A stretch of 64,000 nt of DNA from the NCBI GenBank assembly GCA_045531895.1, contig JAZSEW010000055.1:16728-80727 (forward strand), written 5' to 3'. Position numbers and translations under genes: made by a program. The notes below the pieces were generated by a model. The model was not told the origin of the DNA, did not search any database, and worked only from the letters and a program-made list of their open reading frames with translations. The DNA is from SIG299 sp045531895 (GTDB taxonomy: Bacteria; Bacillota; Clostridia; Lachnospirales; Lachnospiraceae). Below, piece after piece: positions 25,259-33,049 of the stretch; the stretch's first letter is position 1; each line of letters begins with the position of its first letter.

Positions 25259-26245
25259 ATGTCACATCACGAACTGATTACAAAATTTACCGAGCATTAC
25301 ATGAAGAAGCTGTTCTATTTCTGCCTGAAACGAACCGGAAGCAGCGACGAAGCAGAAAACCTTACTCAGGATATTGCCTTAAACATCATTTCTGCTTTAA
25401 GCAAAGGCACAATTCCTGTCAGCTTTTCTGCCTGGGTCTGGCAGATTGCCCGCAACCGTTATTCTGTGTGGGCAGATAAAAAGCATAAGCATGCAGAATC
25501 CATGACTGGCTCTGATATTAGTGACTATGAACTGACCGACAACACCATACCAATCCTTGATGAACTGATTCACAGTGAACAATTATCACTGCTCCGGCAT
25601 AAGCTGGCTTTCATCAACAGCGATTACCGGGATATCGTCGTTGCTTACTACATTGAAAAACAGAGTATTCGTGACATTGCAGAATCGCTTTCCCTCTCTC
25701 CTGACGCAGTGAAGAAACGCCTTCAGCGCGCCAGAATCACATTGAAAGAAGGCATGAATATGGCAAGAGAATTTGGAACAAAAAGCTACAATCCGGAGAA
25801 AATCAGTTTTTCCTCCAGTGGTAATCACACAAGTGGACTCCCATGGTCTGCCGTACAAAGAAGTATTCCGAAAAACATTTTATTGCAGGCAAGTAACAAT
25901 CCATCTACGATAGAAGAACTATCTATGGAACTTGGAATTGCCCTGCCCTATATGGAGGAGGAAGTAAACCTTTTACACAAGGCCACTTTACTTGAAAAGA
26001 ATGGTGACAAATATATTACTAACTTTTTTATCTTAAGTAAAGAATGCCGTCTGGATATTTACAATACTCTTCGCCGATGTTCAAAAGAACGAAGCAGCTT
26101 TCTGTTACGTTACTTTCAGGAGACTTATGAAGAAGTAAAGTCCATTTTCAAGGACTACAGCCACAAAATCCTCCATGACCACATTGGTTACAACATCTTT
26201 ATGGAAATGTACAACACACATATGATGTCAGTACACGATTCGTAG
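25259..26245 (+). CDS. ECF-like sigma-70 family RNA polymerase sigma factor with C-terminal extension
   Basis: 328 residues. Region 2 (about 10-80, with KRTGSSDEAENLTQDIALNI and FSAWVWQIARNRYSVW) binds the -10 element. Region 4 (about 105-165, YRDIVVAYYIEKQSIRDIAESLSLSPDAVKKRLQRAR) contacts -35. An additional 150 residues include a second helix-turn-helix-like part (PSTIEELSMELGIALPYMEEEVNLL). No anti-sigma gene is adjacent. AAAGGAG lies 9 nt before the ATG. The abrupt end suggests the C-terminal domain may be shorter than in relatives. Confidence 0.82.
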   Translation: MSHHELITKFTEHYMKKLFYFCLKRTGSSDEAENLTQDIALNIISALSKGTIPVSFSAWVWQIARNRYSVWADKKHKHAESMTGSDISDYELTDNTIPILDELIHSEQLSLLRHKLAFINSDYRDIVVAYYIEKQSIRDIAESLSLSPDAVKKRLQRARITLKEGMNMAREFGTKSYNPEKISFSSSGNHTSGLPWSAVQRSIPKNILLQASNNPSTIEELSMELGIALPYMEEEVNLLHKATLLEKNGDKYITNFFILSKECRLDIYNTLRRCSKERSSFLLRYFQETYEEVKSIFKDYSHKILHDHIGYNIFMEMYNTHMMSVHDS

Positions 26246-26325
26246 AAAGTGGTTTTCTGAAGATACCTGCCCCCATATACCTCCACTGTCGGAATGTATC
26301 TGTGGTTACAATAAATCTTATCACA

Positions 26326-26359
26326 AAAGGCTGATGCCACTTCCCGACATCAGCCTTTT
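26326..26359. terminator. Bidirectional terminator between sigma factor and bceB
   Basis: A perfect 12-bp stem AAAAGGCTGATG / CATCAGCCTTTT has T runs on both strands, between convergent genes. Boundaries are plus or minus one base. Confidence 0.85.
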
Positions 26360-26368
26360 CCAGAGCCA

Positions 26369-28399
26369 TTATTTTTCTGCCCCGCTCACAAGTCTGTAAT
26401 ATGCTCCTGCTGTCAGCTTATACACCACACCATAGAAGAGTCCAAATACCAGAAAGCATCCCAACGTCACCGCAATCATAAACCAAACGTCACTCAAAAA
26501 GAACAGTTGTAACAACCGAAATACAATCGGGAATGCAAAGGACAAATGCAAGCCAGCAAATATCAATGGTAGAAAAAATACCGTCAGAATCTGCGAATTC
26601 ACGCTTCTCTTAATTTCCTGCTTTGTCATGCCAACCTTCTGCATAATCTCAAACCGGGACTGATCCTCGTAGCCTTCCGAAATCTGCTTATAGTAAATAA
26701 TAAGCACCGCTGCAAATAAAAATACAATGCTTAACATAATACCAAGAAAAAAGAGACCGCCGTACATTTCAAAGAACGTACTTCGCAAGACATCCTGACA
26801 CTCTATGCTATAAGTTCCAAACATATCACTTTTTCTGGAAAACTCCCGTAATTGTCCCATCAAATTTTGAAACTGGTCTGCATTTTCATCCGTTGAAAGC
26901 TCGGTCTGGAATGCATACTGCCAGTACAGGTAAAACATTGGATTCCCGCTACTGTTTACAAGTGACAGCATCGGTTCCACGTATTCCATTAAATTTTCTG
27001 TAACAATATACACACATGGTACAATAGATGCCATGGCCGCAGAATCGCTTAAAGAAAACTCATCCAGAACCTTCTTTACTTCAAGTGGTGAACCACCATC
27101 CACGGTAAACTGCTCTCCGCTCCACTTAATACCATCACAATACACCAGACACTCTCCCTGTTCGAGTCCCTCTGATTTTTCCTCTAAACGATTATAATCC
27201 TCCAGGGAATAAAAAATCACTTCACAAATAGTATCATAAGAGCTGACGTCAAACGTAACCAAAAGTCTGGAATCTGTAATCAGATTTCCATTTTGCAACA
27301 TACCACTGGTAGAAACACTTGTAAGTTCTCTTTCACTGTGTTTTGTAGGAACAGTATCACATATTTCCCGCAAAACTGTCAGATTTTCTTCTGTAAAGCT
27401 TTCCAAATCATCAAATCCAATACGCATCTGCATACTATACGGATAACGCTTCTGTAAACTATCCTCTGCCCCGATGTACAGACTGGTAGTGGCAGAAACC
27501 ATAACCAGCACCATCGTACTTAAAATACAAATAGAAGCCAGCCCTGCACCGTTTCGTTTCATGCGGTACACCATAGAGGAAACCGACACAAAATGATTTG
27601 CCTTGTAATAATAATTCTTGTTCTTTTGAAGCAGCTTACAAAGCGCCACAGAACCTGCACTAAACAAAAGATAGGTCGCAATAATTACCATAATTACAGC
27701 AAAAAAGAACCAGATTAAGGCGGTCAGCGGTGCTTCAATAGAAACCGCCAGATAATACGCAAATCCAAGCAGTACAATACCTATCAATGCAAACAACCAG
27801 TTCGCCTTCGGTGGCTTTTCTCCTACTCTGCTACTCTGCAGTAATTGCAGTGGGTTCAGACAGTTAACTCTGAAAATGGAATAACAAAGTAAGCAAACAT
27901 AAATTATCGCATAGGTTCCCACTGTTTTTACAATACTGCTCCCGTCAATATTCAACTGATAGTCCACACCAAGTTCCAGAATATTTAAGAGCCCCACCTC
28001 TGCCAGCTTGGATAATGCCACACCAAGGCAAAGTCCTGCCAAAACAGAAATCGCTGCAATCATTCCGTTTTCCCACAGCAGAATCTTCCGGATATTCCGC
28101 TTATCCATGCCAAGGATATTGAAAAGTCCAAACTCCTTATTTCTCTGGCGCACCAGAAAGGAATTCGTGTAAAAAAGAAATATCACGGAAAACACAGCAA
28201 TCACTCCGCTTCCCAATGGCAGCAGCATACTAAGGGTCGTACCGCCCTTCATCTGGGAAAGTGTCGGAGAAACCGCCAGAAAAGACAAAATATAGTACAT
28301 CATTACCATCAGACTTCCGGTCAGAATGTACGGAATATACAGTCGTTTATTTTTCCGGATGCCCTCCCATGCTAATTTTGAATACAGGTGTGTTCTCAT
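26369..28399 (-). CDS. BceB-type ABC transporter permease (peptide-antibiotic detoxification)
   Basis: 676 residues with ten predicted membrane helices in the BceB pattern: an N-terminal pair, FtsX-like core helices, then a large extracellular domain of about 200 residues (roughly 310-520) between helices 7 and 8. LVRQRNKEFGLFNILGMDKRNI is the FtsX coupling region. It works with BceA to free lipid II-cycle intermediates from bacitracin or lantibiotics, and signals to BceS. The start ATG overlaps the bceA stop by 4 nt. Confidence 0.92.
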   Translation of the reverse strand: MRTHLYSKLAWEGIRKNKRLYIPYILTGSLMVMMYYILSFLAVSPTLSQMKGGTTLSMLLPLGSGVIAVFSVIFLFYTNSFLVRQRNKEFGLFNILGMDKRNIRKILLWENGMIAAISVLAGLCLGVALSKLAEVGLLNILELGVDYQLNIDGSSIVKTVGTYAIIYVCLLCYSIFRVNCLNPLQLLQSSRVGEKPPKANWLFALIGIVLLGFAYYLAVSIEAPLTALIWFFFAVIMVIIATYLLFSAGSVALCKLLQKNKNYYYKANHFVSVSSMVYRMKRNGAGLASICILSTMVLVMVSATTSLYIGAEDSLQKRYPYSMQMRIGFDDLESFTEENLTVLREICDTVPTKHSERELTSVSTSGMLQNGNLITDSRLLVTFDVSSYDTICEVIFYSLEDYNRLEEKSEGLEQGECLVYCDGIKWSGEQFTVDGGSPLEVKKVLDEFSLSDSAAMASIVPCVYIVTENLMEYVEPMLSLVNSSGNPMFYLYWQYAFQTELSTDENADQFQNLMGQLREFSRKSDMFGTYSIECQDVLRSTFFEMYGGLFFLGIMLSIVFLFAAVLIIYYKQISEGYEDQSRFEIMQKVGMTKQEIKRSVNSQILTVFFLPLIFAGLHLSFAFPIVFRLLQLFFLSDVWFMIAVTLGCFLVFGLFYGVVYKLTAGAYYRLVSGAEK

Positions 28400-29160
28400 C
28401 GTACATCACCACCTGTCGCCAGCATGGTCAGCGTGTCAGAAATCTTCTGATATAACTGCTCTCTGGTATTATTCCCTTTATAGATCTGGTGAAATACTTC
28501 GCCGTCTTTGATAAACAGTACCCGGCTGGCGTGGCTGGCTGCCTTCACGGAATGAGTCACCATTAAAATTGTCTGACCCGCTTTGTTAATCTCACCGAAC
28601 AGCCGGAGCAATTCGTCTGTTGCCTTAGAGTCTAAAGCTCCCGTCGGTTCATCTGCCAGAATCATTTTCGGATTTGTGATAATCGCCCGGGCCACCGCTG
28701 CTCGCTGCTTTTGTCCGCCGGACACCTCATACGGATACTTCTTCAAAAGCTTCTCAATACCAAGCTGTGCCGCAATCGGCTTTAACCGCAGCTCCATCTC
28801 CCTATATTCTTTTCCTTCCAGAACTAACGGTAAGTAAATATTGTCCTCGATGGAAAGTGTATCCAGCAAATTAAACTCCTGAAACACAAATCCCAAATTA
28901 TCCCGGCGGAAGGCTGCCACCTCAGATTCCTTAATCTTTGACAACTCCTGTCCGTCTAATAAAACACTACCACCGGTTGGCTTATCCAGTGCCGCCAGCA
29001 TATTAAGGAGTGTTGTCTTACCGGAGCCGGACTCGCCCATAATAGCCACATACTCGCCCTTTTCTACCGAAAAATTCACATTTTTTAAAACTTCCACCTT
29101 GTTTCCGCCAAAGCGTGTGGTGTAGGTTTTTTGTAATCCTTTTACCTGCAAAATACTCAA
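28396..29160 (-). CDS. BceA-type ABC transporter ATP-binding protein
   Basis: 254 residues from the TTG at 29160, eight nt after GGAGG; this gives the family's usual N-terminus (SILQVKGLQKTYTTRFGGNKVEVL). Walker A is GESGSGKTTLL, the Q-loop VFQEFNLLDTLS, signature VSGGQKQRAAVARA, Walker B MILADEPTGALDSK, and the switch His TVTHS-type MVTHS. It partners with BceB. A second in-frame start upstream (29247) falls inside folded leader sequence and is less likely. Confidence 0.93.
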   Translation of the reverse strand: MSILQVKGLQKTYTTRFGGNKVEVLKNVNFSVEKGEYVAIMGESGSGKTTLLNMLAALDKPTGGSVLLDGQELSKIKESEVAAFRRDNLGFVFQEFNLLDTLSIEDNIYLPLVLEGKEYREMELRLKPIAAQLGIEKLLKKYPYEVSGGQKQRAAVARAIITNPKMILADEPTGALDSKATDELLRLFGEINKAGQTILMVTHSVKAASHASRVLFIKDGEVFHQIYKGNNTREQLYQKISDTLTMLATGGDVR

Positions 29161-29181
29161 TTTGTTATCCTCCAAACTCGA

Positions 29182-29267
29182 TATTCTAAGAACATTTACT
29201 TTGTTCTTTCTGTTCTTAGAATAACAGAATGGGAAATGTTTCACCATGGCATCAGCTTACATTTCCC
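29182..29267 (-). promoter_or_regulatory. Two strong hairpins in the bceA leader
   Basis: A 13-bp perfect stem (29182-29194 with 29211-29223) and a 9-bp stem GGGAAATGT/ACATTTCCC (29231-29239 with 29259-29267) fill the space between the operator at 29277 and the bceA Shine-Dalgarno. Neither has a T run, so they are not simple terminators. A role in mRNA stability or translation is possible. Confidence 0.5.
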
Positions 29268-29276
29268 GCGATAAAT

Positions 29277-29292
29277 CTTACAGTTTTGTAAG
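29277..29292 (-). promoter_or_regulatory. Putative BceR operator upstream of bceA
   Basis: The perfect inverted repeat CTTACA-N4-TGTAAG lies about 117 nt before the bceA start. A near-identical site is at 30325-30340. The repeat and its position fit a response-regulator operator of Bce modules (inference). Confidence 0.6.
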
Positions 29293-29374
29293 ATGTCACT
29301 TTATGCCACCACTATAATCATTGATATGATAATGACAGATATAACTATTTTTCATAACCTGGCACCATCAAAAT

Positions 29375-29408
29375 AGGCATACCAGATAACTTAATATCCG
29401 ATATGCCT
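29375..29408 (-). terminator. Terminator-like hairpin after the GNAT toxin-like gene
   Basis: A 14-bp stem (two wobbles) with loop TTAAGT begins at the stop codon of the GNAT gene and is followed by ATTTTG. It closes the cassette 29375-30199. Confidence 0.6.
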
Positions 29409-29953
29409 TATGCTCCAACAATATCATCCACACATTTATACAATTTGTGACAACGCAAATCACTTTCCTGTACAACAGTACTCATATCTTCTTCAAAATC
29501 TTCATAACCATTTCGTACATGATACAGATGATAGCCCTCATCCGTAGAGCATACTGTTACAAAAGAAATCCCTGTCTGTTCTCGTAAATCCAATATTCTT
29601 TTTTCACAATCACGGAGCAGCAAATCACCCAGATAAATCTTGTTATCTCCATCTTGGACAATCAACATTCCTTGCAAACTATTTTTTACCGCCAGATAGT
29701 TAATATTAATTGCTCCACCCATCAGTTCAAAAACATCATTGTCTCCAATGGTATCTATACGGTCAACTCTTCCATTCTCAATATTATAATAACCGATAAT
29801 GCAATCACTTTCATCCGACAACATAACATAAGTAATCCCCCGGTTTACATCCAAGGCACTACCATCATGCAAAAACTTGTCAATCACTGCATTGCCACAA
29901 GAAAATTCTTTAGCTAACTTTGCATATTCCTTTGTATATTTAACTATGTTCAT
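29408..29953 (-). CDS. GNAT acetyltransferase resembling TA-system toxins
   Basis: 181 residues. The N-terminus FSCGNAVIDKFLHDGSALD matches the F-CG-x-x-x-ID-FL pattern of TacT/AtaT-like GNAT toxins, which acetylate aminoacyl-tRNA. GITYVMLSDESDCIIGYYNI, GGAININYLAV and YLGDLLLRDCEKRI follow. Between LAV and LGDLLL there is an insertion of about a dozen residues, so the acetyl-CoA loop is atypical. It starts 3 nt after the stop of the 57-aa gene with only a weak ribosome site, which implies coupled translation. It could instead be a metabolic GNAT. Confidence 0.65.
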   Translation of the reverse strand: MNIVKYTKEYAKLAKEFSCGNAVIDKFLHDGSALDVNRGITYVMLSDESDCIIGYYNIENGRVDRIDTIGDNDVFELMGGAININYLAVKNSLQGMLIVQDGDNKIYLGDLLLRDCEKRILDLREQTGISFVTVCSTDEGYHLYHVRNGYEDFEEDMSTVVQESDLRCHKLYKCVDDIVGA

Positions 29954-29956
29954 ATC

Positions 29957-30130
29957 TTACTTCTTCTCAACTTTACAATGCAATGAACCTGTTTCCTTAT
30001 CGATGCTAAAGGAAAAATTATGAGAATCCATGAAGTCAACACGTTTCTTATTTTCAGCAGATGCCGGTGTTCTTTCAATATTCTTTCTTGTGACAAATGG
30101 TAATGTAGGCTTTATTGCACATGCATTCAT
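29957..30130 (-). CDS. 57-aa small protein, candidate antitoxin of the GNAT gene
   Basis: MNACAIKPTLPFVTRKNIER is the N-terminus, followed by a lysine-rich middle (ENKKRVDFMDSHNF) and a short beta-like tail (SLHCKVEKK). There is no ribbon-helix-helix or HTH that I can recognise, unlike the DUF1778 antitoxins usually paired with GNAT toxins. The ATG at 30130 follows GGAGAG by 6 nt; an upstream frame start at 30163 would lie in the -10 region of the promoter. Gene order, size and the 3-nt gap to the GNAT gene suggest an antitoxin. The function is otherwise unknown. Confidence 0.6.
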   Translation of the reverse strand: MNACAIKPTLPFVTRKNIERTPASAENKKRVDFMDSHNFSFSIDKETGSLHCKVEKK

Positions 30131-30163
30131 AATAATCTCTCCTTCCTTTTTTTCTTCACTCAT

Positions 30164-30199
30164 ATTATACCATCCCAGTTAAGAAAACTCAATAACTGG
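30164..30199 (-). promoter_or_regulatory. Promoter with overlapping operator of the candidate TA pair
   Basis: Minus-strand TTGAGT (30187-30192), exact 17-bp spacer, TATAAT (30164-30169). The inverted repeat CCAGTTA-N11-TAACTGG (30175-30199) covers the -35 and spacer, as expected for autorepression. A second promoter-like pair, TTGATT-17-TAGACT, lies at 30244-30272. Confidence 0.75.
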
Positions 30200-30324
30200 A
30201 TATATATTACACTCTTTATACCAAACATACTTTCTTGTTTTGTAGTCTATCATACACCCAGTTTAAAATCAAGTACTTTTCTTAATATTATCCTTCATCT
30301 GCTGTAATTTTATGTAAAACAGTT

Positions 30325-30340
30325 TTTACACTTTTGTAAG
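30325..30340 (-). promoter_or_regulatory. Second putative BceR operator, directly after bceS
   Basis: TTTACA-N4-TGTAAG on the plus strand, with the same spacing as the site at 29277-29292. It lies 3 nt beyond the bceS stop and upstream of the TA-like cassette. Confidence 0.5.
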
Positions 30341-30342
30341 TT

Positions 30343-31332
30343 TTATTCCACTTCTAACTTCCTTTGCTCCAAATCAATATACACGGTTGTACCTTTATCC
30401 GGCTCCGAAACTGCAGTAATCGTATGTCCCAAATTATTGCACACTCTTTTGCACAAATACAAACCAATGCCACTGGCCTTTTTATCACTTCTGCCATTAT
30501 AACCGGTGTATCCGTTTTCAAAAATTCGTGGTAAATCCTCCGCTGCAATACCGATTCCCGTATCCATGATGCAAAGCTTTTTCGGTTCCATAAGCGAAAT
30601 GGTAATGCTACCTTCTTTTGTATATTTGAGAGCGTTGGACAAGATCTGCTCCACCACAAAGCTCAGCCATTTTTCATCGGTAATCACCGTTGTGTTCAGT
30701 GGTTCATAAATCAACCGCAGCTTTTTTCGGATAAATTGCGTGGAGAATTTCTTCACTGCACCCTTTACAATTTCGTCCAGATTCTGCTCCTTGATAACAT
30801 AGTCTGTGGAATCTGTGCCCAGACGCAGAAATGCCAGCACCATTTCCACATACTGCTCAATACGCTGCAAATCTTCCGAAATCTGGCGGGAAAAGTCTGT
30901 ATCCTCATTTTGCAGATTCAGACGCATAGCAGCAATCGGAGTTTTTATCTGGTGCGCCCAGACCGTGTAATACTCCATCATGTCGGAATATTTTTCATTC
31001 ATCAGTGTTACCATTTCTGCCTGTTTCTCACAAAGCAGCTGTACTAACTGTTGATAGTCCTGTTCTGCAATGCTTTCCACCTTTGGAAAATCAGTAATCA
31101 ATTCTGCACTTAAGTTTTGTAAACAAATCAGTCTGCGATGCTTTTCCCGTGCCTTTTTATACTCCATAGCAAAATAAATTATGCCAAGAATTGCACACAG
31201 CCCCGCCGGATATAGCACAGCCTCCAATGGCAGGTGATACAGTGCAAACATGCAGAAAAAGATAGTGCAAAACAATACAAAAATAAGAATACTTTTTCTT
31301 TTTTGTTTTAAATAGTCAGATAAAAAATTCAT
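30343..31332 (-). CDS. BceS-type intramembrane-sensing histidine kinase
   Basis: 329 residues. Two N-terminal membrane helices (ILIFVLFCTIFFCMFALYHL and LYPAGLCAILGIIYFAM) are joined by a very short outside loop, so no sensory domain exists outside. This is the hallmark of kinases that sense through their transporter. The H box is WAHQIKTPIAAMRL, the N box EQILSNALKYTKEG, G boxes DTGIGIAAEDLPRIF and SGIGLYLCK. It would pass phosphate to the regulator encoded 35 nt upstream. Confidence 0.93.
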   Translation of the reverse strand: MNFLSDYLKQKRKSILIFVLFCTIFFCMFALYHLPLEAVLYPAGLCAILGIIYFAMEYKKAREKHRRLICLQNLSAELITDFPKVESIAEQDYQQLVQLLCEKQAEMVTLMNEKYSDMMEYYTVWAHQIKTPIAAMRLNLQNEDTDFSRQISEDLQRIEQYVEMVLAFLRLGTDSTDYVIKEQNLDEIVKGAVKKFSTQFIRKKLRLIYEPLNTTVITDEKWLSFVVEQILSNALKYTKEGSITISLMEPKKLCIMDTGIGIAAEDLPRIFENGYTGYNGRSDKKASGIGLYLCKRVCNNLGHTITAVSEPDKGTTVYIDLEQRKLEVE

Positions 31333-31367
31333 TTCCGTTTTTTATTCTCCTCTTCCCACACTGCACA

Positions 31368-32039
31368 CTATTCCACAATATAACCCACACCAAACTTTGT
31401 CTTAATAAAATCCTTAAGTCCCACACCTTCCAGCTTTTTTCTCAATCGGTTCACATTCACCGTCAGGGTATTTTCGTCCACAAAGCAGTCTGTTTCCCAC
31501 AAGCGTTCCATCAGTTTTTCCCTGCTTACTACCTTTCCTTTTGCCTCCATTAACGCCAATAGGATACGATACTCATTCTTGGACAATTCCATTCGCTCAC
31601 CTTCATAGGTTGAAGTATTATCTCCTGTATTGAGCAATAACCCCCGATGCTCCAAAATCGTCACTCCGGTTCCAAAATCATAGGTTCGCCGAAGCAGTGC
31701 CTGCACTTTGGCAATCAGTACACTTTGGTCAAAAGGCTTGGCAATAAAATCATCTGCTCCCATATTCATTGCCATAATTATATTCATATTATCCGATGCC
31801 GAAGAAATAAAAATAATCGGCACCTTGGAAACCCGGCGAATTTCATTACACCAGTGGTATCCGTTGAAAAAAGGCAACGAAATATCCATTAACACAAGGT
31901 GCGGATTCACTTTCGCAAACTCCGCCATGACATCACGGAAATTTTCCACACAATGCGCCTCCAGTCCCCACTGCTCTGCCTGATTTTTTATAGCACCGGC
32001 AATGCCGGAATCATCCTCTATAATTAAAATTTTGTACAT
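31368..32039 (-). CDS. BceR-type response regulator (OmpR family)
   Basis: 223 residues: a receiver domain (about 1-115) with acidic ILIIEDD, phospho-acceptor Asp in LVLMDISLPFFNGY and Lys in DDFIAKPFD, then an OmpR/PhoB winged helix (about 125-223). GAGG lies 5 nt before the ATG. It probably controls bceAB through the YTTACA-N4-TGTAAG sites at 29277 and 30325. Confidence 0.93.
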   Translation of the reverse strand: MYKILIIEDDSGIAGAIKNQAEQWGLEAHCVENFRDVMAEFAKVNPHLVLMDISLPFFNGYHWCNEIRRVSKVPIIFISSASDNMNIIMAMNMGADDFIAKPFDQSVLIAKVQALLRRTYDFGTGVTILEHRGLLLNTGDNTSTYEGERMELSKNEYRILLALMEAKGKVVSREKLMERLWETDCFVDENTLTVNVNRLRKKLEGVGLKDFIKTKFGVGYIVE

Positions 32040-32082
32040 AAATTCCTCTACTAAACAACTTTATTTTGCAATTTCTTCAATC

Positions 32083-32589
32083 TTATTCCACATACCCCAT
32101 CTGACGGAAGTACTTCTCATATCTTCTTCGATTAGATGGAATCATTTTATCCGAATTGACAAACTCTTTAAACTCTGCTTCATTCATCCATAGGTACCCT
32201 TCGGTTTCGCCCTCCTGCAACTTTACAGAAGATTTATTGCAATCCACCGTACAGACAAAAGTATAGAAAAAGGCCTGCTTACATTCTTCACAGAAACGAG
32301 CAACCTCTTCAAATTCATCGCAAAGAATGCCTGTTTCTTCGTAAAGCTCCCTTTTTACACACTGCCACTTATTTTCACCCACCAGCGCAGAACCTCCGGC
32401 AGTAGCCTCATACCAGCCGCCATAGTTCGGCTTTTCCGTAGAGCGCTTCATACACAAATAACTGCCGTCCGTATGCCGCACCAGTACCTCACACACCAAA
32501 TGATACAGCCCCTGTGGTATTTCTTCTCCCCTCACTAAGGTTCTGCCTGTTAGTTCTTCATCCTTTGAATAAGCATCCCAGAGTTCCAT
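32083..32589 (-). CDS. NUDIX hydrolase
   Basis: 168 residues. It begins with ELWDAYSKDEELTGRTLVRGE, the N-terminus seen in Idi-type and YfcD-like NUDIX proteins. The NUDIX box GGSALVGENKWQCVKRELYEETGI is intact (written in parts: RELYEE metal site). There is a Cys-rich patch ARFCEECKQAFFYTF. The substrate may be a nucleotide or an isoprenoid-like diphosphate, but the IPP-isomerase catalytic residues are not evident. It lies one nt after another NUDIX gene, so the pair is cotranscribed. Confidence 0.86.
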   Translation of the reverse strand: MELWDAYSKDEELTGRTLVRGEEIPQGLYHLVCEVLVRHTDGSYLCMKRSTEKPNYGGWYEATAGGSALVGENKWQCVKRELYEETGILCDEFEEVARFCEECKQAFFYTFVCTVDCNKSSVKLQEGETEGYLWMNEAEFKEFVNSDKMIPSNRRRYEKYFRQMGYVE

Positions 32590-32590
32590 C

Positions 32591-33049
32591 TTACTCCTCC
32601 TTGTACTTCTTCACCAGCATCTGAATTACTTCCACCTGGTGAGGAGAAATATTTTCCGGCAGGTCATCCAAATCAAAGAAGCGCTGCTCGGTTACTTCCT
32701 CCTCTTGCACCTTTAGCTCGCCACGGTATTTTTCACACAGAAAAACCATCTCGATACTGTATATTTCATCACCATTTGGATAAATGTGATGCATTTTCGC
32801 CCCGGAAAGAATCTTAAACTCCTGCAGTTCCAGACATTCTAATCCGGTTTCCTCCAGCACTTCCCGGACCGCGCACTCCTCAAAGCTTTCTGCCAGTTCC
32901 ACTGCTCCACCGGGATACGCCCAACACCCGTTGTCCGCCCGTTTTTGTAACAACAGCTGCTTCTTTTCGTTTAAAACCATGACGCAGCCTGCCGGCATCA
33001 GGATTGGCTGATGTCCGATGTATTTTCTTAAATCCATGACATAACCCAT
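32591..33049 (-). CDS. NUDIX hydrolase (MutT-like)
   Basis: 152 residues with PILMPAGCVMVLNEKKQLLL, then the NUDIX box GGAVELAESFEECAVREVLEETGL (REVLEE intact). The ATG at 33049 has GGAG 7 nt upstream. The first 170 nt are also read in another frame as the tail of the upstream alpha/beta hydrolase, so the two genes overlap unusually. Its stop is directly followed by the ribosome site of the next NUDIX gene. Confidence 0.87.
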   Translation of the reverse strand: MGYVMDLRKYIGHQPILMPAGCVMVLNEKKQLLLQKRADNGCWAYPGGAVELAESFEECAVREVLEETGLECLELQEFKILSGAKMHHIYPNGDEIYSIEMVFLCEKYRGELKVQEEEVTEQRFFDLDDLPENISPHQVEVIQMLVKKYKEE

